Positions 50,618-59,199 of a stretch of 64,000 nucleotides of DNA are shown one piece after another. The DNA comes from Maribacter arenosus. Lineage in GTDB: Bacteria; Bacteroidota; Bacteroidia; Flavobacteriales; Flavobacteriaceae. The position numbers and the translations under genes are program-made. The notes beneath the pieces are model-generated. The model was not told the origin of the DNA, did not search any database, and saw only the letters and a list, made by a program, of their open reading frames with translations. Location: contig NZ_JABTCG010000005.1 of assembly GCF_014610845.1 (NCBI RefSeq), positions 310,001 to 374,000 on the forward strand, read 5' to 3'. How positions within the stretch are numbered: position 1 is the stretch's first letter; every line of letters starts with the position of its first letter.

Positions 50618-50880
50618 AAACTGTGGCTAACAATACCTATAGCAAATAGGGCGTAAAATGCTAAATTTAATGATTTGCGTTTACTAACTAAGTCCGCCAA
50701 ATCTTTTGGATTTGGCTTTTAAAATTAAAAAAATAATAAAATTTAAAAATTCGGCTTGTGTTAATCCGAAAAGTTAGCGTCGCCATTACATCGGCTCGCC
50801 CGCTGCCGCCGCAGACGGCGTACCACCGCACTACGCTTAACTGGAACGTTGTATGCAATTTAAAGACATTACATCTATAA
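50618..50880. other. Intergenic region with hairpin and cassette-like ends
   Basis: After the stop, a GCTAACAATACCTATAGCA segment (about 50626-50644) begins a region that ends with GAACGTTGTATGCAATTTAA (50844-50863). The hairpin GCCAAATC (50696-50703) with GATTTGGC (50709-50716), followed by TTTTAAAATT, may end transcription of the 49958 gene. GC-rich hairpin-forming sequence (GCCGCCGCAGACGGC) lies near 50806. No gene is present. Confidence 0.5.
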
Positions 50881-52833
50881 GTGAAACTGACAAAAAAAAT
50901 AAGATTAGACATACTCAGAACACTTTTATCTGAGAATGATTTATTTGGAACACCACAAGATGATATAAATATTATTAATTTTTTGGATGAGATGTTTGAT
51001 TTAAAATCTCTTCCATCTGAAGATAGTAGGTATAATAATGCTTATGATGACGCCTTTCAACATTTAGTTAATAACTACGATTGGGGGTACGAATATGTAC
51101 TTACAGAGAGATTCAATATTGTTGATGACCTTGATGTTTTTCTTTCCTTTTTAAATAAAATTATTCATCCAGACATTAGAGATAATGAGGACGATATTAC
51201 AAGGTACTATTTATTAATTAACCCATATTTAGAAAAGGAGAATTTAAGCTATTCACTTGAATCATATACTGAAGAGGGATTATCAGTTTATATTGTTAAG
51301 AAAGTAGACGTTAAAAATGTAGTGCCCTCTACAATAATTGAAAATAAAATTCCATTTTTTGTAGATAATAAGCCTGATGGATTTTATGATTATAAAAGTT
51401 CTCACAAGACTCCAAGTTTATATCCTTGTTTTGTTTTGGCTAATAATAGTGGTTGGAATGATTTTAGGAATAGGTCAACTTACTATTTGTATTTTTATCC
51501 AGACAGGGATGAATGCCTAAAAATAGGCTCTGTAAAAATTATTCATAAAGAAGCAGATAATACTCCTGATATTATAAATGAGAGCTTTACTGTTTTAAAT
51601 GAAAATTTTTGTTCTCTAGGTCAGGAGTATAGCTACTATGATAATTTAAAATCAATATTTGATAGGACTTACGACAGTATTTTTTGGGCATTAAAAGATG
51701 CTGCAATATTTCCGGACATTTTAGAGGAATTTGAAAATCACAATTATTTTAGAAATTCTTTAATAAGGTACGATGAGCAAGAGCAGTTATTACGTGAAGT
51801 AAAGTACCGTCTTTATGATTACAACCTTAAAAACCTCTATAGTTTCCAATATTCGTTCAAACCTAAATTTGCCAATGAACCAATAGATGTTCATTTTGAT
51901 TTTGATGCAAATAGGGCTGTTCCAAGTAGAATTTTCGCATTAATTGGTAAAAATGGAACAGGAAAAACTCAATTAATTACCTCGTTGCCAATTGATATTT
52001 CGAAGAAGAATGATAATGTTTTTACTCCAAAAACGCCATTGTTTAGCAAGGTAATAGCGGTTTCTTATAACGCATTTGACTCATTTGATGTTCCTAAAAA
52101 AACTGCGGATTTTAATTATGTTTACTGTGGTCTAAAGGATTCCAAAGGTGAACTTTATAGTGAAAAAGGACTAAAATTAAGATTTCATAGTTCTTGGAAA
52201 AAAATAGCTGCTAATAAAAGATTTGACAAGTGGCTTAATCTTCTTCCTTTCTTTTTAGACCAAGAACTTATTAATGAATTTATAGTTGAAACAGAAGGCT
52301 CTAGGGAGTACATAGTTGATATAAAAGGCTTTAATAGCGTTAGTAAAAAGCTAAGTTCTGGTCAAAGTATTCTCTTGTATATAATAACAGAGATTGTAGC
52401 AAATATTCGTTATGCTTCATTAGTTATTTATGATGAGCCAGAGACACATTTGCATCCAAATGCTATATCTCAATTAATAAATGCGATATATAACCTAACT
52501 AATGAATTTCAATCTTATTGCATCTTAGCAACACACTCTCCTCTTATTGTTAGGGAACTTCTTTCAAGCAATGTTTATGTAATGGAAAGAGAAGAGTCCA
52601 TTTTAAGTGTTAGAAAACCGATTTCAGAAACATTTGGTGAAAACTTGACAGTAATTACCGAAGATATTTTTGGCAACACTAGTATTCCTAATCAATACAA
52701 AATGATATTAAGTCGACTAGTTGAATCAGGTAAATCGTATGATGAAATAATATCTCTAATCTCATCTGAAAATATCCCATTGAGCCTTAATACGAGAATC
52801 TATTTAAAAAGTATAATTGATGAGAAACCTTAA
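50881..52833 (+). CDS. AAA/ABC-type ATPase of a two-gene defence module (PtuA-like)
   Basis: A 650-residue ATPase. The N-terminal 340 residues match no domain I know. The C-terminal part is an ABC/RecF-type ATPase: Walker A G356-K-N-G-T-G-K-T363, a signature-like LSSGQS (491-496), Walker B with D518-E519 in LVIYDEPETHLHP and the switch His in ATHSPLI (H552). The start is a GTG directly after an in-frame TAA (50878-50880). The HNH nuclease gene overlaps its end. ATPase plus HNH is the layout of Septu (PtuA/PtuB) defence systems. The long N-terminus makes it a divergent member or a related but separate type. Confidence 0.82.
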   Translation: MKLTKKIRLDILRTLLSENDLFGTPQDDINIINFLDEMFDLKSLPSEDSRYNNAYDDAFQHLVNNYDWGYEYVLTERFNIVDDLDVFLSFLNKIIHPDIRDNEDDITRYYLLINPYLEKENLSYSLESYTEEGLSVYIVKKVDVKNVVPSTIIENKIPFFVDNKPDGFYDYKSSHKTPSLYPCFVLANNSGWNDFRNRSTYYLYFYPDRDECLKIGSVKIIHKEADNTPDIINESFTVLNENFCSLGQEYSYYDNLKSIFDRTYDSIFWALKDAAIFPDILEEFENHNYFRNSLIRYDEQEQLLREVKYRLYDYNLKNLYSFQYSFKPKFANEPIDVHFDFDANRAVPSRIFALIGKNGTGKTQLITSLPIDISKKNDNVFTPKTPLFSKVIAVSYNAFDSFDVPKKTADFNYVYCGLKDSKGELYSEKGLKLRFHSSWKKIAANKRFDKWLNLLPFFLDQELINEFIVETEGSREYIVDIKGFNSVSKKLSSGQSILLYIITEIVANIRYASLVIYDEPETHLHPNAISQLINAIYNLTNEFQSYCILATHSPLIVRELLSSNVYVMEREESILSVRKPISETFGENLTVITEDIFGNTSIPNQYKMILSRLVESGKSYDEIISLISSENIPLSLNTRIYLKSIIDEKP

Positions 52834-53680
52834 TGTATTCAATGGCAGCACATCGGATTTCTTAGATGAGGTAATAGCTTCAAAAAGAAATTCTCCAAAA
52901 GACCCTGATTATAAACAAAGAATAAATCTACTTTCTCCCAATATTAAAGTACTTTATGGTAATTATGATATGGCTCATAATGCAAATAATCACGTTAGTT
53001 TAATTTCAAATGGGTATGTAAATCAGGAAAAAACGGATTTATTAAAACTATATTCTTCAGGCAATTCACGTTTAGTAAAATTAAAAAATAGCGTTACGAC
53101 TGTTTTAGATAACAGAGCTATGAACACTTGTCAATATTGCACTATTACGCCAGTTGGTTCCTTAGACCATATTGTTCCTAAAGATGAGTTTCCTGAATTT
53201 TCAGTTAACCCAAAGAATTTATTACCTGCGTGTACAACTTGTAATAGCCATAAAAATGAAAATTGGAAAGAGAACAACAAAACTATTTTCCTAAATCTTT
53301 ATACGAACATTTTACCAAGTGACCAGTATTTATTTGTGGATTTGGTTATTACTGCGAATAACATACAACCAACTTTTGAATTAAGGAACGTTAATAATAT
53401 AAATCCTGATTTTTTTGAATTATTAGAGAATCACTATTCACGTTTACATTTACCTCAAAGATTTAAAAAAGAGAGTCATAAAGTCATATCTGAATTGACT
53501 AACTTAATCTCTGCAAGTAGTCATCTTCTTGATGAAAATCAAATCAAACAACTTGTCTTAACCAAAATTCATGAAGATAAAGCGGTGTTTGGTAATAATT
53601 ATTATAAATCAATCTTAGAAGAAGCTTTGATAAAAAGTCAGTCTTACGTAGATAGTATATTAACATTAAACTGCATATAA
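52820..53680 (+). CDS. HNH endonuclease of the defence module (PtuB-like)
   Basis: A 286-residue nuclease. The zinc and catalytic centre is clear: C-x2-C in NTCQYCTIT near residue 105, the D-H pair in SLDHIVPKDEFPEF near residue 117, and C-x2-C-N-S-H in ACTTCNSHKNENW near residue 140, a complete HNH/His-Me finger with structural Zn. The start is ATG 52820, overlapping the ATPase stop by 14 bp; a TTG at 52817 is possible. The C-terminal 130 residues are helical. It probably cuts nucleic acid once the ATPase senses infection. Confidence 0.85.
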   Translation: MRNLNVFNGSTSDFLDEVIASKRNSPKDPDYKQRINLLSPNIKVLYGNYDMAHNANNHVSLISNGYVNQEKTDLLKLYSSGNSRLVKLKNSVTTVLDNRAMNTCQYCTITPVGSLDHIVPKDEFPEFSVNPKNLLPACTTCNSHKNENWKENNKTIFLNLYTNILPSDQYLFVDLVITANNIQPTFELRNVNNINPDFFELLENHYSRLHLPQRFKKESHKVISELTNLISASSHLLDENQIKQLVLTKIHEDKAVFGNNYYKSILEEALIKSQSYVDSILTLNCI

Positions 53681-53702
53681 CAATGTGCCTTAACGAACAT
53701 TT

Positions 53703-54308
53703 ATGAAGAAATTTTTTAGAATAATAATTCCAATAATCTTAATTACAGTATTTGCAGTTCTACATATTGTTGATAAAGTGAATTGGAAAGCAACAGATTA
53801 CCTAAGTTTTGGAATGATGTTTCTGACATATTTCTATGTAATCTTTACTTGGGAAATGTTACAAAGAATAGAAACACAAAATTACTTAGAAAAAAGACCA
53901 TATATAATTGCAGATTTTCATAAAGAAAGACAAGTTTTAAAAATTTACATTAAGAATATTGGAAAAACACCTGCAAAAAACGTCAAAGTTGAATTACAAC
54001 CAGACGTTATTACTTTTGACAATAAATCATTAAATCAAACTCTTTTCGAAAAGCCAATCCAATTTTTTCCTCCAGGGAAAAAAGTTGAAACTGCAATTAA
54101 TTCTAGAAATGAATTTTTCAAGAATAAAGAAAATAGAATTTATCAAATCAAGATTTATTACGAAGACGTCGCTTCAAATAAGGTATTTAGAGAGTTAATT
54201 GATATTGATTTAGACCATTTAGAGAATGAAAATGACATTATAACTAAGACAACGCATGATTTAGTAAAAAGTATTGATAAACTTACTGAAGTAATTAAAA
54301 AGAAATAA
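53703..54308 (+). CDS. Two-helix membrane protein next to the defence module
   Basis: A 201-residue protein with two N-terminal membrane helices (about residues 5-23 and 34-50: DYLSFGMMFLTYFYVIFTWEM). After a short linker (RPYIIADFHKERQVLKIYIKN in part) comes a beta-rich domain of about 120 residues whose NIGKTPAKNVKVEL segment resembles Ig-like hypothetical proteins. It begins 22 bp after the HNH gene, the same strand, so it may be part of the same transcript. Membrane proteins in this place often act as effectors, but that is a guess here. Confidence 0.6.
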   Translation: MKKFFRIIIPIILITVFAVLHIVDKVNWKATDYLSFGMMFLTYFYVIFTWEMLQRIETQNYLEKRPYIIADFHKERQVLKIYIKNIGKTPAKNVKVELQPDVITFDNKSLNQTLFEKPIQFFPPGKKVETAINSRNEFFKNKENRIYQIKIYYEDVASNKVFRELIDIDLDHLENENDIITKTTHDLVKSIDKLTEVIKKK

Positions 54309-54345
54309 ACGCTAAACAACAATGGCTATACCTAATTGCTTGCCT

Positions 54346-54363
54346 ACCTGTCGGCAGACAGGT
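54346..54363. repeat. GC-rich palindrome
   Basis: ACCTGTC and GACAGGT flank GGCA, within TTGCCTACCTGTCGGCAGA. It is related to the TGCCTGCC-type palindromes at 12607, 13707 and 31938 and follows a CTAAACAACAATGGCTATA segment after the 53703 gene. Confidence 0.6.
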
Positions 54364-54458
54364 TCTCGCCTACATCTGAAAATACCGTTATGATATCAAG
54401 ACAATATTGAAAGTCTAAACTAGTTCTTAAAAAATAGAACTACCAAATAGACCATAAT

Positions 54459-54758
54459 ATGGATTATAAAATAATTCTCATATTAATTGTTGGAATAGTG
54501 GGGTGGTTTATTGAACGTTCGATATTTAATTGGAAGAGCAGACGTCGCCGGAACTATTATCGGAATGTATACCTCAAATCTGATGCTTGGAAGCGTAAGC
54601 GTTATGTTGTGCTGAAACGGGACAATTGGAAATGTGTTTATTGTGGCAAGCGTGCAACTCAAGTTCACCACAAGAGATACGCGAAAAGAAATATCGGTAA
54701 GGAACCCATAAAATGGCTAGTTTCAATTTGTAAAGCTTGTCATGATAAACGCCACTAA
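54459..54758 (+). CDS. Membrane-anchored mini HNH endonuclease
   Basis: A 99-residue protein. An N-terminal membrane helix (IILILIVGIVGWFIERSIF) is followed by a basic region (KSRRRRNYYRNVY) and a compact HNH domain: C-x2-C in WKCVYCGKRA near residue 62, the H-H in QVHHKRYAKR and the closing C-x2-C-H in ICKACHDKRH at the extreme C-terminus. All metal and catalytic positions are present. A membrane anchor on an HNH nuclease is unusual. It is separated from the 53703 gene by 150 bp. Confidence 0.78.
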   Translation: MDYKIILILIVGIVGWFIERSIFNWKSRRRRNYYRNVYLKSDAWKRKRYVVLKRDNWKCVYCGKRATQVHHKRYAKRNIGKEPIKWLVSICKACHDKRH

Positions 54759-54835
54759 TAGGAATGCAAGCCAGTACATAACATCGTATTAAATTAATTG
54801 CCTATTCTTACTACTTCGGAAAATTAACCCTTGAA

Positions 54836-56026
54836 ATGAAAAAAATAGCCATTCTTTCCTTTTTACTCTTTACTTGTTTCACTTTTTCCCAACATCCTGA
54901 CATTAAACCCTACGTAGATCATTTAAAAAAAGTAGAAAAGAAGTCGGCCAAAGATTACATCCTGCAAAAATTTGAAAATCACGATATCGTCATTCTATGT
55001 GAACGGGACCATCGAGATTTATCGCAATATGAACTGATCAAGGATGTGTTATCGGATGCTTATTTTAAAAAAAATGTAAAGAACCTTTTTACAGAAATTG
55101 GGGTTATAAATCTGCAACCAGAAATCACTGCCTTTTTAAAAACAAAGGGGTTGGACAGTCTTTATGTTGAACACAAATTAGCGGAATTCCAGTTTAATTC
55201 AAGTTTTTGGTCGCTATGGGAAAAATACAACTATCAGTATCTCTTAAGAACCATATATGACATAAACAACCCGTCAGCAGATCAAATCAACTATTACCCC
55301 TCAGACGTTGAATTCGATTGGTCCCAAGTACTCAATAGCGATGACTACAGAAGGGAAATGGAAACCGAGACTGAGCCTAGGGATAGTCTAATGGCCTATA
55401 ATATCATAAGACAATATGAAAAGTTCACATCTGAAAGCAACACGAAGGCACTGATTATTTTAAATTACCGACATGCCTTTAAAATACATACGCTCGGTGC
55501 GGGTGGTTTGATGAAAAACACGACAAAATATTTGTTCGATTATTTTGGTGACCGTGCTACGAATATTATGATCAGTCAGGCCAATTTCTCGGAAAAGGAT
55601 AATGAATTTGAATATACCCTTATTCAAAATGGCAAATGGGATGCTTCATTTAAGTATCTGAATATCGATGATGTTGGCTTTGATTTGGGCGGTACTGCTT
55701 TTGGTAAGGACAATTTGGACATCTGGAATGTGGATGCAACGCATACGTATGAAGAAACTTTTGATGGGTTTGTCTTTTATAAACCTATCGAAGCCTATCA
55801 ACTCGTCTCTTACTTTGATGGACTGATACCAAAAGAAATGGAAGAAGAATTTTTTAGACGGTTCAAAATACAGTTGGAATATCAGAATAATACAGCCTTG
55901 CTCGAAAAACTAAATACTACGGATTTTAGAGAACGAATTTTGAAGGAAGTCAATACACGAAGGGAAGATAAATACCCTAATTTAGCACAATTGATTACGG
56001 ATAGGGATAATTATTTAAAGGAGTAA
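54836..56026 (+). CDS. Exported EreA/ChaN-like protein
   Basis: A 396-residue exported protein with signal peptide MKKIAILSFLLFTCFTFS. The early motif HDIVILCERDHRDLSQYELIK (cited in part), near residue 48, places an Glu-Arg-x-His after a hydrophobic strand, as GE-x-x-H does in erythromycin-esterase-like and ChaN-like proteins. A second conserved-looking His is in LNYRHAFKIHTLGAGG near residue 215. No Tyr or Asp triad can be confirmed. It is probably a secreted or periplasmic hydrolase or haem-related protein; the assignment is at superfamily level only. Confidence 0.6.
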   Translation: MKKIAILSFLLFTCFTFSQHPDIKPYVDHLKKVEKKSAKDYILQKFENHDIVILCERDHRDLSQYELIKDVLSDAYFKKNVKNLFTEIGVINLQPEITAFLKTKGLDSLYVEHKLAEFQFNSSFWSLWEKYNYQYLLRTIYDINNPSADQINYYPSDVEFDWSQVLNSDDYRREMETETEPRDSLMAYNIIRQYEKFTSESNTKALIILNYRHAFKIHTLGAGGLMKNTTKYLFDYFGDRATNIMISQANFSEKDNEFEYTLIQNGKWDASFKYLNIDDVGFDLGGTAFGKDNLDIWNVDATHTYEETFDGFVFYKPIEAYQLVSYFDGLIPKEMEEEFFRRFKIQLEYQNNTALLEKLNTTDFRERILKEVNTRREDKYPNLAQLITDRDNYLKE

Positions 56027-56050
56027 AGCATTACATTCAAAAGACTATGT

Positions 56051-56260
56051 ATGAAAGTCCAAACTAAAAAAATATTAAAATACGGGCTATTTTCTGGCCT
56101 TGGTTTTGCCGGACTAACAGCTGTATTTGATTATATAGACGGTCATGATTTTAAATTATGGAAGTTTCTATTTGGCTTTTTCTTTTTTGGACTAGCGATG
56201 GGAGCCTCGATACGCTACGATCTTAAAAAATACGCACAGCAAGAACAAAATAGCAACTAG
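56051..56260 (+). CDS. Small two-helix membrane protein
   Basis: A 69-residue protein with two hydrophobic helices (about residues 11-26 and 35-52: WKFLFGFFFFGLAMGASI) and basic ends. I do not recognise a family. It lies 24 bp after the exported EreA/ChaN-like gene and 8 bp before the next small gene, so all three may be cotranscribed. Confidence 0.6.
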   Translation: MKVQTKKILKYGLFSGLGFAGLTAVFDYIDGHDFKLWKFLFGFFFFGLAMGASIRYDLKKYAQQEQNSN

Positions 56261-56268
56261 CCCTTACA

Positions 56269-56619
56269 ATGACAGAAACGATCATCCTACGCGATAAACC
56301 CGCATTACAACTAATGCTGCATACGAACCATCTTGAAATTGTGGACCGTTCCGACCCCAACAACAGTGGCACCTATCCCTTTAACGACATCAAAAATGCA
56401 AAAGTGAATGCCGAAGACACCGACTGGTTCGTTTCTATCTTGAGTTATGTCGTAACCCTATTTGTGGGTGGTGCCCTATGGGGTAAGTATAAGAATAAAG
56501 CGCACCTAACCTTGACAACGGATGATGGCATCGTAAAAATTTGGCTGGTCGATGCAGATCTTCAGCAAGCAAAAAAGGTAGCGGCTAGGATCAACGCTAA
56601 AAGAACTGGCACCCCATAA
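56269..56619 (+). CDS. Small PH-like or strand-rich protein
   Basis: A 116-residue protein. It has a strand-rich N-terminus (LQLMLHTNHLEIVDRSD), a hydrophobic helix near residue 60-75 (FVSILSYVVTLFVGGALWG) and a further strand pair (AHLTLTTDDGIVKIWLVDAD), compatible with a bacterial PH-like fold holding a membrane segment. No family can be named with confidence. It ends 35 bp before a repeated element. Confidence 0.58.
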   Translation: MTETIILRDKPALQLMLHTNHLEIVDRSDPNNSGTYPFNDIKNAKVNAEDTDWFVSILSYVVTLFVGGALWGKYKNKAHLTLTTDDGIVKIWLVDADLQQAKKVAARINAKRTGTP

Positions 56620-56654
56620 AACCCATATTCTATTTTAGTGATTGTGTCCCCCTC

Positions 56655-56850
56655 GCTGGCGCGAGTGTCCCACTCGTGCTAATGCCCGCCCCAACCCCCG
56701 ACACCTTGGTGATTGTGTCTCCTATGATCTTTAAAATAGGGCCTGCAAAATGACTTTTAAAATCAAATTCCCTTTGGGTGTCGTGAAGAACTAGTATATT
56801 CGTTCTTATACCTAAGATATAGCTACTGATTATTCCTTTGTTGTGCATAA
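56655..56850 (+). repeat. 190-bp repeated element, copy 1
   Basis: Begins GCTGGCGCGAGTGTCCCACT, with the hairpin CGAGTG-TCC-CACTCG, and runs through CACCTTGGTGATTGTGTC, CTATGATCTTTAAAATAGG, TATATTCGTTCTTATACC and GATATAGCTACTGA to TTCCTTTGTTG. The second copy at 59200-59398 has nearly the same sequence in the same orientation. An extra TGATTGTGTCC just before the start (56640-56650) repeats an internal word. Confidence 0.88.
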
Positions 56851-57160
56851 TAAAAAACTGAAATAGGAATCCTATTCCATTTTCCGTGGTCCTATTAGGT
56901 GCCATTACTGGGCATACTTTACAGGCACTTCCCACCTACCCTTACATTGATAAAATAAGAATAGCGGGGCCCTGCTTTGTCCTACCGAAAATGCATCATA
57001 AGTCTTCTCCAATACCTCGTGCAACCCAACTGCTATTTTATTCCTCAAAATTGCAAGTATTCGCAACCTCTTTGCTATGTCTTGCATATACTAATTCCTG
57101 AAATTGTTGTTGGATTAAATCATTTCCAAAATTATTATACAAACTATAAAATTCAAGACT
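56851..57160. other. Intergenic region without a recognised gene
   Basis: About 310 bp between repeat copy 1 and the beta-helix gene. Short open frames on both strands occur (for example a 60-codon frame on the minus strand ending at 56905) but none has a recognisable fold, ribosome site or family. It could hold the decayed end of a gene; nothing firm can be said. Confidence 0.4.
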
Positions 57161-58594
57161 ATGAAAACACTAAAAAGTATTTTTCTGATCTTAACTTGCT
57201 TTGGCTTACTACTGAGCTGCAGCAAGGATGATGTCCTGGTTGAAGACCAGGCAGAAATGACCTTACTTAAAGGAAAAAGCAAAATGAAAGGAACAAGGCC
57301 TGCTGTATTTACAGTTGAACCCAATGGGGTCGATGATACGCAAAACCTTAACGATGCCTTTACCGATGCTATTAATGCCGGGGCCTGTTCTGTAGTTGAG
57401 CTTGCGGCCGGAACATTTTATATCGATCTTATTGAAATTCGCGATTTCCATGGTACACTCAAAGGTGCCGGAAAAGGTAATACGGTCATTACAACTATTG
57501 ACGGCCTCAGTCTTGATGAAGTGAATGGTCAAAACCTGTTTCCCGCCCTATTAAAGTTTGTAGGTGGGGACGTTTACCTGAAAGACCTTTCGTTGAGATC
57601 AGATGCCGAAAACCCTGATTGGCTGGAAGGTTTAATCGGTTTCTTTGGCTGGTCACAGGTATATGAACCCGAAAACAGCTATATCAATGCAATAGTTGAT
57701 AATATTGAAATAATAGGACAACCCTTTAATGTAGGCTACGGTTTAATGACCGGCTCCGATTCCCGGGGGTTGCCTGAAGGTGTTCCGTTTGCTAATATTG
57801 ATATTTCAGTGACTAACAGTTATTTTGCCAATTGTGCCTGGTATGGGGCAGTTATTATGATGATCAAAAAAGGAAATGTTGTAGTAGGTACCAAAAAAAA
57901 TGACGGCAATACATTTGTAAGTCCTGACGGGTGGTCCTACGGCAACCTTGGCTTCTGGCACTTCGTGAACACGAAAATTTCGGTTGTAGGTAATCATTTT
58001 CAGGGCCAGGGAGGGCGCAATGGCGGTTTGGATCTGTTCAGCGCTCCATATCTTGCCCATCATCAAGCTGCAGCACAAAATTTTGCATCGGTGGCTACGA
58101 TAGAACACAATACTTTCGATGTTTCTAATTTTGTCAGTGCTATTATTATCAACGATAATAGAAGGTTTGAATATCCCGAAGATGAACCTATGCGGGTTCA
58201 GCTAAAAAGCAACAGAATTCATACGGATGGGAACACGATGGCTTTGATAGGCCTCAATGTAGACCGCACCATAATCCGAAATAATAAGTTTACAGGTAAT
58301 GCTGCAAAAGGTTTATTATTATTAGGAGAAGGAGATGTATATAATGAAAACGGATTGATACTTGGGAATAATTTCTCTAACGCTATATATTCTGTCGCTA
58401 CCGTACATTTTGGAGTCAATACACGTAACTGGACCATTGTAGGTGGCAATTTGGGCGAATCGGTATGGGATGAAGGCGAAAATAATAGAATCACCGGTTG
58501 TAAAAATAATACTCGCGGTGTTGCATTAGGTAAAACCATTGTTGACAGTCCAGATTTGATGCGCCTTCCTATGCACGATTTAAAAGGCCATTGA
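57161..58594 (+). CDS. Right-handed beta-helix lipoprotein
   Basis: A 477-residue exported protein with lipobox LLLSCS near residue 20. After a linker, the protein has the short repeated turns of a parallel beta-helix: NAGACSVVELAAGTFYIDLI, ITTIDGLSLDEVNG, VYLKDLSLRSD, then many segments such as ISVTNSYFANCAWYGAVI and NRIHTDGNTMALIGL. The N-terminal part resembles pectate-lyase superfamily (PbH1) proteins. No catalytic residues of a known lyase are evident. It may bind or cut a surface polysaccharide. A terminator follows at 58689. Confidence 0.78.
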   Translation: MKTLKSIFLILTCFGLLLSCSKDDVLVEDQAEMTLLKGKSKMKGTRPAVFTVEPNGVDDTQNLNDAFTDAINAGACSVVELAAGTFYIDLIEIRDFHGTLKGAGKGNTVITTIDGLSLDEVNGQNLFPALLKFVGGDVYLKDLSLRSDAENPDWLEGLIGFFGWSQVYEPENSYINAIVDNIEIIGQPFNVGYGLMTGSDSRGLPEGVPFANIDISVTNSYFANCAWYGAVIMMIKKGNVVVGTKKNDGNTFVSPDGWSYGNLGFWHFVNTKISVVGNHFQGQGGRNGGLDLFSAPYLAHHQAAAQNFASVATIEHNTFDVSNFVSAIIINDNRRFEYPEDEPMRVQLKSNRIHTDGNTMALIGLNVDRTIIRNNKFTGNAAKGLLLLGEGDVYNENGLILGNNFSNAIYSVATVHFGVNTRNWTIVGGNLGESVWDEGENNRITGCKNNTRGVALGKTIVDSPDLMRLPMHDLKGH

Positions 58595-58688
58595 AAAAAA
58601 TAGTTGGGCTGGTAGCATTACAAACTGTTGTTGGGAACTATTTCAAGCTATGATTTAATCTAAAGGTTTCATAAACCACAACAGTTTT

Positions 58689-58724
58689 CCCCTCCTACAA
58701 TTCAATTTTTGTTGTTGGAGGGGG
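58689..58724 (+). terminator. Rho-independent terminator of the beta-helix gene
   Basis: CCCCTCC and GGAGGGG form a strong stem extended by partial pairing (TACAA with TTGTT), followed by TTTCTTTTG. It lies 95 bp after the stop at 58594. Confidence 0.75.
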
Positions 58725-58797
58725 TTTCTTTTGATGTATTCCCTCAGTTAAGAGTTTTCAATTATGCCCATATACCCTTAATTAGTATTTTCACTAC

Positions 58798-59199
58798 ATG
58801 AAATATCGGATCATACTCGTGTTCGTTACCTTGACCACTTTGGTTTCCTGTAAGGAACAACCCCAAAGGCCCAATATCATTTTGATCATGACCGATGACC
58901 AAGGCTGGTACGATGTTGGCTTTAACGGCAATACCCAAATTAAGACTCCAAACCTGGATAAATTGGCGGCAGATGGTATTATTTTCCATCGGTTTTATTC
59001 GGCATCGGCCGTATGTTCCCCAACAAGGGCCAGTGTGATCACGGGGAGGAATCCCTTGCGTATGCATATCCCGGATGCCAATAGCGGTCATATGTTGCCC
59101 CAAGAACTGATACTTCCAGAAATTCTTGGCGAACAAGGCTATGCCACGGGCCATTTTGGCAAATGGCATTTGGGGGGATTGCCTAAACGAAAATCCCCC
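58798..59199 (+). pseudogene. Truncated sulfatase (type I, Cys-type)
   Basis: The first 134 codons of a sulfatase. A lipobox TLVSC at residue 18 is followed by [17 protein letters not shown] (metal Asp-Asp at 33-34) and the formylglycine signature C73-S-P-T-R77 in [16 protein letters not shown], then [10 protein letters not shown] near residue 118. The reading runs straight into repeat copy 2 at about 59195-59200, and the remaining 300 to 400 residues of a sulfatase are missing. The frame continues to a stop at 59298 in repeat-derived sequence. It is therefore non-functional. Confidence 0.85.

Noticed and set aside
50618-50880. A retron non-coding RNA next to the ATPase/HNH pair
   Set aside because: Hairpins are present, but there is no reverse transcriptase gene anywhere in the window, which retron-type PtuAB systems need.
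56905-57087. A 60-codon minus-strand frame in the gap before the beta-helix gene
   Set aside because: It looks helical but has no family resemblance, no start signal and no neighbours on that strand.
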